Of a DNA stretch of 64,000 bases, positions 56,043 through 64,000 are shown piece by piece. Below the pieces are notes generated by a model. That model did no database searches. It had not been told where the DNA came from and saw only the letters and a list, made by a program, of their open reading frames with translations. Within the stretch, counting starts at the first letter, position 1; every line of letters starts with the position of its first letter. This DNA comes from Pollenia angustigena (taxonomy: Eukaryota; Arthropoda; Insecta; Diptera; Polleniidae): assembly GCA_930367215.1 (NCBI GenBank), contig OV884056.1, positions 39,680,308-39,744,307 on the forward strand. Reading direction: 5' to 3'. The position numbers were made by a program, and so were the translations under genes.

Positions 56043-57647
56043 AATTATAAATTATTACATTTTATCTAAAGTTTGCATTAAACTAGATTTAGTACAGAAA
56101 TGTTACACAGACATTTTTTATACCGAAACAATAACCTAACATTATTATCAAGATTTCCACCAAAATCCAATTAAACCAAGCGAGTTAAAAACTTTGCAGA
56201 AACGTAATACTTCGTTTCTATGGTTTATTGCTTCTAGAACTATTAAAAAAAAACATTTAAAACAAAAGTTTATTTGTACTAAAATCTTTTTTTTTATTTC
56301 AAATCTGGATATGGGTTGCGTAGCAGAGAAAGTCAATGGGTATAAAAAAATTAAAGTACTCTAGCACATATCTACAATTTTCAATACGTGTGCCTGTTCG
56401 TATCTGTTTATTCTCATACTTGTGTATATCCATGCGCATTTGGTTTCTTTCATGTATGTTATCATACTTATTGTGTTTTATACACGCACATATCCAGATA
56501 CTCCCATAGTTATATCATTGACTTCAAACATTTTTTTTTTTTTCAAAAATGCTGCCAGAATTTTTTCTTCTTTTTCAAATTGCTGAATCACAAATAAATA
56601 CGTTTTTTCAAAATCGTTTGAGTACAATTCAACAAACATTTTTGAAAAACGATTGTTGACTTTAAAAAGTTTCTGGAATATAAAAATTTGCGATCTTATT
56701 TAAGAAAATCTAAAAAAATGACTAAATGGATGCAAATTAAAATATGTCGTGTTATTTTAATCGTTCTTAATAAAAACAGAAAAAGTTACCGTAATCCAAA
56801 AAAAAAAAATCGAATATTCATATTCGCAGTTAAGAAATGAGATATCACAGGTAAATACATTCACACATATTATGAGTTTGAGTAGTTTATCTTTTGCCAG
56901 TTGCATTTTTAAGACGTTAAAAAATGGTTTAAAATTTAATTGCTGAAGTCAATCAGTATGCCAACGAAAATTTTAGCCTTAAAGAAGACTTCTACATCAG
57001 GCTGTGGTGGAAAAACAACTCCACAAGGTATCCACGGTTGTCTTAATAAGAATCAAGAATTTTATGAAATTTCCTGCCTACGGCGCAGCATTAGATCATG
57101 ATTTCTCTTTAGCTGGAAACATAAAAAAAGAAACAGAAAAGATCCCAAAATAGTTGATAGCCTCATTTTTAAATTATTTTTATAAAAAACCTATTTCGTA
57201 AAATAGATTATAATTTGTTATAGCTTTAGAAGCATTTTTTTAATTTGATAGCAAATACTTATGTTTTAATATAACTTTAACATAAATTAATAAAAGTCCA
57301 GTTTAATCAGTGCTATATTTGTTTTGCTAGTTTTGGAAGATACTTAAAATATAATTACATATAATGGTTTCTGCATCATCAATTTTTAGGTCGTGGCAAC
57401 ACTGCTTGCTTTAAAATAACCATACAAATTGTTGAAGGTTCTTGTCGATACTCATCGATACATGCATATACTCATACGCATTCAAAGGATTATCCATTAG
57501 CATGCCTGTTTGTTCATACTCAACCGGTCGATATAAAAACTTATTCATGTTCATACTTATTGGTAGTCATACCTGCCTGTTCTTGTGCTCGGTGGCGTAT
57601 GAATAGGCTATAAGTATTAAAAATATAACTTTTTGGCTTTCTCTGTT
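56043..57647. other. AT-rich DNA, few features
   Basis: The phrase TTTCAAATCTGGATATGGGT followed by (C/T)GCGTAG at about 56296 recurs at about 57877, hinting at a dispersed copy. The 57420-57600 stretch has many CATACTCAT words. No coding region seen. Confidence 0.35.
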
Positions 57648-58050
57648 GCGTAGGTAATAATCTCATGTAACACAAACAAAATGGGTTTTTTTTGCTAATA
57701 ACATTTAGGTGTAGAAGTACTATTTAGCAAACAAAAAAGGAATTTTGTAAAATAACCCCTTTTAAAGCTGTTAATTCGTTTTTGGTATTTTGATTTCTAC
57801 ATTGCATTCGTAACATATTTTGGTTATCGGTATCCAAAATGTATTTTCATATATATTGTAATAATGTTTTTCTTTACTTCAAATCTGGATATGGGTCGCG
57901 TAGGAAATAATCTCATGTAACAAACAAAAATATGTATTTTTTACTAACAACATTTAGGTGAACTTCTATTTAGAAAATAAAAAAGAAAGGTATTGTGTAA
58001 AATAACCCCTTTTCAATCTGTTGTTTCGTTTTGGGTGTATTGATTTCAGC
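57648..58050 (+). repeat. Two direct repeats, 250-bp spacing
   Basis: Unit 1 (57648-57805) and unit 2 (57898-58050) share GCGTAGG(T/A)AATAATCTCAT, ACATTTAGGTG, TAAAATAACCCCTTTT and a TTGATTTC end. About 150 bases of similarity in each 250-bp period. Function and class unknown. Confidence 0.6.
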
Positions 58051-58209
58051 GAAATGTATTTGCATGTATGTATATTATAACGTAAAGGTATTAGGGGTCC
58101 TCTCAGTCTGTATATATCTTTATCTGAACATTTGCCTGCCATTGGCATTACATTATTGTTTTGCACATGTGATGTCTGGTGTACATTTCACTCGGAAATA
58201 TTTATTTAT

Positions 58210-59447
58210 AAGTCTGTGTTCATACGGCTCTTATCTTATTGACATGATTGCTACTTTATAGGCGAGAGGGATGAGGGGAAAACAAACGACTACACAGATG
58301 CATGTACGGTACGGTTGATAAAGTTGGTACAACTGTACTCTTTTTGGTACAATTCAAAGCTAAAAAGTACGATGGTACCCCCGTTACTTATTTGGTACTA
58401 TTTCCAAATTTTTCTTATCTATTGTTATTTGATATAAAATGGCAGCTTATATTTACTATCCAATGAATATAAGCGAAGTTCAGGGTGTGGTGCAAATGGT
58501 CTTGTGAAAAAGAAAATGCTAAATTGCGTAGCTTTTTTTAAAGTTTACGGAAGCTCTGTATATTTTGTTGTTGGATTTAACAAAACAGCTCTGATATTTT
58601 GCATCTGCTCTTTTTTAAGAGCATTTGCACCAAACACTGAACTTCGGTATTGTGAATTTATTGACAATTTTTTTAAAGATATGTATATAAAACCACTTCG
58701 GCATTAGAAGTAGAAGGGAAGACTTTCTCTGATTTCAAGATTATTTTGGACCGGTAACTCATAATTTTTTGAGATATTCGTCAGCAAAATGGTTGTCACG
58801 TCATTATCATTTTCCTCTGAATGATTTTGAAGCAGATTTTACAAGCGCTAAATTAAATTTTATTATATCCGGACTTTTTACTCCAGCTTATAAAATGTCT
58901 TTCCTCTTTCTGCAGTACATACAAATTAAAATTGTAAACAGAATAAACTTGGAAATGCCATCCCAAGATGCTCGTATGCACATATTTTTAGAACGCTTTT
59001 TTTAAGCTTTAAAAAACTTAAAAAACGAAAATATGTACTTTTTTTTTGTGAAAAGATCACAACGAAAAATTAAATAGATCAGTAAATGTTTTCAGAGCTT
59101 AGGAATAACTAAAGGAATATTTTTTCATTCATCTCAAGTCTAATCGAAACAAGACTTTTTCTTTTATAAAAGAACAAAAATTAAAAAAAAATTATTTCGT
59201 TCTATTGGGTTCGAAAAAGTACGATTTTAAAAGTTCGTTGGTACGAAAATGGTTTTCTCATTTATCATCCCTGATGTACTGTCTTTACGTTTTGCTTTTA
59301 AATTCGTTCTTTAATTTTGTTATTGTTTTTAATATCAAAAAAGCACATGTCGTCAACATGACATGAATCATTTGAACGTAAATTCATGTTCAAAGAAGAA
59401 AAAGGAAGAGTCTTGTCAATAAGACAGGAGCCGTATGAACTCAGACT
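58210..59447. repeat. 34-bp inverted arms flanking the hAT relic
   Basis: AGTCTGTGTTCATACGGCTC.. (58210-58243) pairs with the opposite strand of 59414-59447 (AGTCTGAGTTCATACGGCTC..), including TTATTGACA, with four or five differences. The arms enclose the complete hAT element and about 240 bases more. They are probably the two arms of an older palindromic element into which the hAT inserted. Confidence 0.55.
58310..59273 (+). mobile_element. hAT element with transposase relic
   Basis: Ends TACGGTTGATAAA (left) and CAGGGATGATAAA (right, opposite strand) with flanking octamers ATGTACGG (58302-58309) and ATGTACTG (59274-59281), 7 of 8 identical: a decayed hAT duplication. GGTAC words abound near both ends. 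Inside, 58769-59005 is open and encodes SSAKWLSRHYHFPLNDFE, then PAYKMSFLFLQYIQIKIVNR and DARMHIFLERFF, which resembles the middle of hAT transposases (RW(L/V)SR.. and the following helices). An upstream frame (58504-58707) covers a poorly preserved part. The catalytic residues and the C-terminal dimerisation domain are absent. Confidence 0.7.
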
Positions 59448-59689
59448 AAACTTAATGGCCCTAAAAATAATTTTGTTTGCAATTATTTTTAATAAAACAA
59501 AAAAAAAAAAAATAAGTAAGAAATTATAGTTGCCCAAGCCAAACTATTAAACCTTTTCGCTACCAGTTTTTACTAGGTAACTAAAAAATAAAATTTTTTG
59601 GATTTTTATCATAATTGGCCCTAACAATAACAATCAATTCTTCTCACTTTTGAAAAAAATGTTTTTTGGACTGTATACTTGGAGAGCAT
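59282..59689. other. AT-rich DNA, nothing recognised
   Basis: Apart from the inverted arm at 59414-59447, no feature was seen. Confidence 0.35.
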
Positions 59690-60290
59690 ACTTAGTTTGT
59701 CATTCCGTGTGAAACTTTTTTATTGTTCATTATTATTAATGTTATTATTATTCATCCCATAAAGTATACATATGTACACTTCTGGCTCCTTTAGTAATTC
59801 AAAGTCGATTAAGCCATGTCCGTCTGTCTGTCTGTCTGTCTGTCCGTCTGTTGAAAACACGCTCACTTTCTGATAAGAAATAAGCAAACGTGATGTCAAA
59901 TTGCTTGTAGTTATCCTAGTCAGTTTGGAATTAAAATCCAGCAAAATAGGCTTAGTAGGATCAGAGCTATGAATCAAAATGTGATACCACCACCCAAAAA
60001 ATTGATAATTTTGTTACAAAAACTAACATAAATGGTGGAAAAATGCACGGAATGATATAAAATTTTGCAAAAATTCATTCCAATCGACTAGAAATCACAT
60101 CGTAAAATTTTGTGCAGATCGGTACATAATTTACTATTAGACCCATAAAGGCATACGCCTAAAACCTTAATAAATAATTCTATCAAAATTCACAGTTTTA
60201 TAAGACTAGAAATCACATTAATAGATTTCGTGATGATCGGTCCAAATTTGCAATAGGCCCCTATTAAGTCCACTCAACAGCATCAAACGT
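59690..60290 (+). repeat. Repeat family R2 copy
   Basis: AGTTTGTCATTCCGTGTGAA, GCCATGTCCGTCTGTCTGTC (here with an expanded run of GTCT units at about 59817-59848), GCTATGAATCAAAATGTGAT and AATCACATCGTAAAATTTTG follow the order of the 46564 copy. The CCCTCCACC start and the AACTTGTTT end are lost. Confidence 0.65.
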
Positions 60291-62062
60291 AAAATGATTT
60301 TATTTGTGTTGTGTGTATATCATTTAAAACCATAACCTGCATTTGTATCCATATGGATACTACGGATACAAATTTTTTACAATTTTTGAAAATATCAAAA
60401 TGGCCGTATCCATACCATGTAGTGCATAAAAAAATAATAAGAACTGCATCTTTAGATTTTCGATATCGTTAAAAAAAGTTCCGCGTCAAATGCAATTAAT
60501 TTTGGGATCAGTAATAATGCATGTACACCTACACCATAAACATAAACATAATTCTTGCAATTCTAGCTTACATACTAAATCCAAAATATCGTAGCAAATT
60601 ATAAGCAATATGCGAATTTATATGAGCCCTTGGTACAAAATTTGGTTTTCAGACCATTGTTACAATAAAAAAATTACTTCGAAGCTTGAAGCAAATCATT
60701 ATCGGGCTTTACTAATGCTCAGATATGCTTTCTAAGACATTGGGTGAAAGATAAATCAAGAATTCCAAAAACACAATGCAGCAACATTTGTACGGAACGC
60801 GCCATCAAAGACGTACAAGATATTTTCCCCCGATGCAAATCAAAACGAACTCTTAATCTTAAGTCAATTAACAACGATAGTTTTTAGATTGTGATTTTGA
60901 TTACAATCATATAATAACATTAAGAAATGTAAATATTTAAATAATTATAAAATAATACAAAAAAAAAATCTTAAAGGGCTTTCAGAAATCGGCTTCGACG
61001 CGGCACGTTTTTGTTCCGAAATGACCTGAGGGAACATTTTTCGGTTTCAGCACAACATCGGCTACAGCGCACACTGGGGATTTCGCGGAAAATAGTCAAA
61101 TTGTCAACATAGTATTCATGCAATATGCAGTGATATGTTGAAATTTTAGACTAAATGATACAATCACATCAAAAAGAATTACTCCGATCTGACTGCCAGT
61201 TTTTTTTTATATCCGTCTCAAACTCAGAACTTGTGTGTTTTACCGAACCAACTTAATTTAAACCTTAGAATTTAAATACGAATATTATTTTACTATGTGA
61301 GCTAACGTTTTTCTTTTTTTTTTTCTATTTAAAGTAGTATATTTCTGTATACTAAAATTGAAAAAAAAAATCTGCAGAGACTTCAGTTTTTTTTTTTGTG
61401 TATTTTTATGAACATATAACAAAAATCCCATTTTTCTCCAAACATTTGTCTTACATTGTCTTATATCTGTTTTAACATTATTAATCAATTTCAAGTGCCA
61501 CCTCTCAATTTGTTGCATTACACAGTACAACATTTTTCAGCTGATTGATTCGGGACTCAATTCTGATAAGGCTCTTTTGTTTAACATAACTCGAGAACCA
61601 CTAGTTGGATTTTGCTGAAAAAAATTTAGAAAAATCAAGAATTACAATTACTTTCATAACATATATAACATTTTGCTACATAAGCAACAGTTTCGCAGTT
61701 ATAAATAAATGTATGAAGAAAAAAAATATTTTTTGCCCAAAAAATTTTAAATTTTTTATTTTTAATTCATAAAAAATTGAAAACAGTAAAAATAAGTTTC
61801 AAGTCCTATTACTTTCACGTAAAGTCGCATAACCTATGAAATAAATGAGACCAGAATCATGAAAATCGATGAACGCGTTTCGCTTTAATTCACAATTAAG
61901 TGAAGGTATGCATTTCAAAAATTTGCTCGAGATATGCACAAAATTCTTTGCAAAAACATTTATGACTTTTTTTATGATTCTCAGAATTAAAAAAAAAAGT
62001 AATAAACAAAAGGTTATTTGATTTTTATGATTTCGGTAGCAAAGTAATAAACGGTAATAAAT
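60291..62062. other. AT-rich DNA, nothing recognised
   Basis: No reading frame or repeat end is supported. A slightly GC-richer patch at 60975-61080 (GGCTTCGACGCGGCACG, AACATCGGCTACAGCGCACA) contains two GG(C/A)T-centred words but no clear inverted repeat. Confidence 0.4.
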
Positions 62063-62704
62063 GTGCGTGGACAATTGAACGGGAAAAAAGGAAAGTGCAC
62101 TTTTTTAATAATTTTGGTTTTTCCGTTGGCTACCTGTATTAAGCTGAAGGAGTCTCTTTTGCATGTAGCTTACAATATTGAATTTAAACGTGGAAGAGTC
62201 GACTCAAATACTCGTCCTATAAAAGAAGCCCGAAAATGTTTGATAAAGCATGAAATTAAAGAGAAAATTGGAATACAGGTTGATACAAGGCAAGGCTCTG
62301 GTACAAAAAATTCTGGAAATACGTCACGAAGATTCTTTCCTAATCCTGCTTTGATTTCCGAAATCACGGGTCTAGATGAAGACATAATCAAGAGGTTTTC
62401 AACAATTCTCGAAGCTATAACAATTATCGAGGCACTAGATCCGAAAAAATTTGGTGATTTTTTTCTAGAGACGGCAAAAAAGTTTGTTGCACTGCACGAG
62501 TGGTACAATATGCCACCAACACTCCACAAAATTCTGATTAATGGAAAATATATAATTGAAAAGTGTATTTTTTCTGTAGGTTTACTATCCGAAGAGGCCC
62601 AGGAAAGTCGTAACAAAGACTATAAAAAATATCACCTTAGACACTCCAGAAAATGCAGTCGAATTGCCACGAACGAAGATATTATGCAACAAATGATGGT
62701 TTAA
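62063..62704 (+). CDS. 213-codon frame, insect repeat-encoded protein (C-terminal half)
   Basis: The open frame runs without break from ATG 62063 to TAA. From about residue 30 (KESLLHVAYNIEFKRGRVDS) it shows segments I associate with a protein family encoded in dispersed repeats of many insects and other animals: NSGNTSRRFFPNP (about 84-96), ITGLDEDIIKRFSTIL (about 101-116), WYNMPPTLHKILINGKYIIE (about 147-166), VGLLSEEAQESRNKDYKKY (about 173-191) and RHSRKCSRIATNEDI (about 193-207). The family is usually larger and has an N-terminal half, missing here. The first 30 residues (LIILVFPLATCI) look like non-coding sequence in frame, so the true start is unclear. The function of the family is not known to me. 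No terminal repeats or target duplication found. Intact over 180 codons, so recent or selected. Confidence 0.5.
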   Translation: MRGQLNGKKGKCTFLIILVFPLATCIKLKESLLHVAYNIEFKRGRVDSNTRPIKEARKCLIKHEIKEKIGIQVDTRQGSGTKNSGNTSRRFFPNPALISEITGLDEDIIKRFSTILEAITIIEALDPKKFGDFFLETAKKFVALHEWYNMPPTLHKILINGKYIIEKCIFSVGLLSEEAQESRNKDYKKYHLRHSRKCSRIATNEDIMQQMMV

Positions 62705-62956
62705 AAATCTAAGAGTTTTTCATTAAAAATTTTTCATAAGATCTTAAAAAACAATAAAATGTCGATATCTAAGCCAATTCTTTGACTTGGAGATTGTCAG
62801 ATGCCTCTAAAATTGAGTGTATCAAAATGGATACAATAAAGCGAAAGGGTTAATATCCTTCACCACAAACAACTTTTCGGGGATGCCACCGTCAAAACAA
62901 ATTTATGTTATGAGGTTAAGATTTCTAAAAATTTTGTTTTTGCCGAATATTAGCTA

Positions 62957-63196
62957 CACAGAAAAAAAATTTTTCACCAATTAAATCACTAATCAAAAAT
63001 TAAATCAGTTTTAATTATAAAACTAAATCAAGTTAATTAAACGATTAATTGATACTATTAATTTGCATCAGTAAAGAAACTCACACATTCACTTGATTGA
63101 ACGTTTAATTCACTAGATTAAACGTTTAATTCATTTCATTACATTTTTAATTAAAACTGATTGATTTATGCTTTAACTGATGAAAAAAATTCTGTG
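62957..63196. mobile_element. 240-bp MITE with CACAGAAAAAAA ends, TA flanks
   Basis: CACAGAAAAAAAATTTTTC (left) pairs with CACAGAATTTTTTTCATC (right, opposite strand); TA flanks both ends (62955-62956, 63197-63198). The subterminal AATTAAATCAGTTTTAATTA recurs in both orientations. A tandem of GA(T/-)TAAACGTTTAATTCA units lies at about 63097-63138. Tc1/mariner-type size and duplication. Confidence 0.7.
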
Positions 63197-63198
63197 TA

Positions 63199-64000
63199 GA
63201 TATCATCATCTTTATGAAATTTGTTCGTCTTTAAGTGAGAGAGGTTTTATCAGTGAAAAACAATAAATCAATAGTATATGTAGCAATAAAGCAAAAAATT
63301 GTCAATATCGAATTAGTAAAGAAAATAAAAAATTCGACAAAGATTTTAATTCAGGTTAAAATTAATGTTGGTTTAAAAACCATAAAGTCGAATTTCCAAA
63401 TTTAAATTAAAACGTATTTCATAATAATAAAAATATCTTTCTTACAATTGGTTGTATAATTCTCTCAATGTTCCTCAGTTTCATTCAAATAAAAATTTTT
63501 ATAAATGCATTTAAATAAATGCAGTTAAAATGTGTTTTATTTTGAATATCCCTGAATGGTTTGTAAATTTTGTTATTTGTTTTATAATAACCACATTAAA
63601 AACATATTTACAATATCTTTACATTATCAACAAAAAAAAGCCATAAAGCAGTATTCATAATGTTTCCTTTTGATTGTATTAAAAGCACCGTATTAAAATG
63701 AATAAAATATTCAATGCAGCACAGCTCATACAGAGAGAGATATACATAAGTTAAATCAACATTACACTTTTGAAAATTAAAGTAAATAAAAGAAACTAAA
63801 AGAAATACTGAACACACAAACAAACAAGCATACAAAAACACCGAGAACAAATGGTGCAAAAATCCCACAAAAACTTGCCCATATTTACTATTAGAAAGTG
63901 CAGTGAATTCATTAAAATTGATGAAGCATACTGCAAATGACATTGCAGACACTGTGTTTCATATAAATAATGACACATGAATACAAAGCCAAAAAAATGT
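63199..64000. other. AT-rich DNA to the window end
   Basis: The 114-codon minus frame at 63608-63952 is rich in F, L, Y and C with no motif and is treated as chance. No element end recognised. Confidence 0.4.

Noticed and set aside
57531..57570. TATA box and initiator
   Set aside because: GATATAAAAAC is present but the spacing to an initiator-like TCATA is poor and nothing downstream looks transcribed.
59817..59848. GTCT microsatellite as a separate feature
   Set aside because: It is an expansion of the GTCCGTCTGTCTGTC core of repeat family R2.
62170..62616. 148-codon minus-strand frame
   Set aside because: Lies opposite the plus-strand frame at 62063-62704, which carries family-like motifs; it is its shadow.
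63608..63952. 114-codon minus-strand frame
   Set aside because: Composition (F, L, Y, C rich) is what AT-rich DNA gives by chance; no motif, no repeat copy.

Overview
This is an AT-rich stretch of animal (arthropod) genome. Its mobile elements (DD41D mariner, piggyBac, PIF/Harbinger, hAT, Helitron, LINE and tRNA-derived SINE families) and short interspersed repeats suggest a higher fly, probably a calyptrate such as a blow fly or muscid. That assignment is an inference from repeat style, not from any host gene. I found no convincing host exon, rRNA, tRNA gene or CRISPR array. The window reads as intergenic or intronic DNA built from layers of transposon insertions.

Only two reading frames stand out. 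One is a full-length 361-codon DD41D mariner transposase on the minus strand (48442-49527), inside a complete element with 32-bp terminal inverted repeats and TA duplications (48337-49640). Its second catalytic Asp codon reads Val. The other is a 213-codon frame (62063-62704) whose C-terminal two thirds resembles a protein family found in insect repeats. A decayed piece that may be the N-terminal part of the same family lies at 10045-11750.

Layout. 1-6900: small MITEs and three recurring fly repeat families, called R1, R2 and R3 here. 6900-11750: a hAT copy with an 8-bp duplication, a three-level nest (mariner, a GGCTAA-ended element, Harbinger), then a second hAT inserted in a coding relic. 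11800-16300: SINEs, R1/R2 copies and MITEs. 16400-21300: long inverted-repeat elements, including a 1.4-kb near-perfect palindrome with an 8-bp duplication, then a mariner relic. 22800-28750: MITE, TIR element, minus-strand LINE, mariner relic. 30000-34000: mariner relic split by a LINE tail, then four small TIR elements. 36000-39900: a foldback-like element with 66-bp in-frame repeats, an internally deleted piggyBac, an orphan Helitron helicase tail. 40600-47400: MITEs, second hAT copy, SINE, R2. 48300-56050: the DD41D element, more SINEs, a perfect-TIR MITE, mariner and piggyBac relics, R2. 57600-63200: direct repeats, hAT relic, R2, the 213-codon frame, and a TA-flanked MITE.

The elements do not form a pathway. 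What connects them is order of insertion and shared families: at least six mariner-type relics, three hAT copies, two piggyBac copies, two LINE copies, and several MITEs sharing TAA or TTA target duplications.
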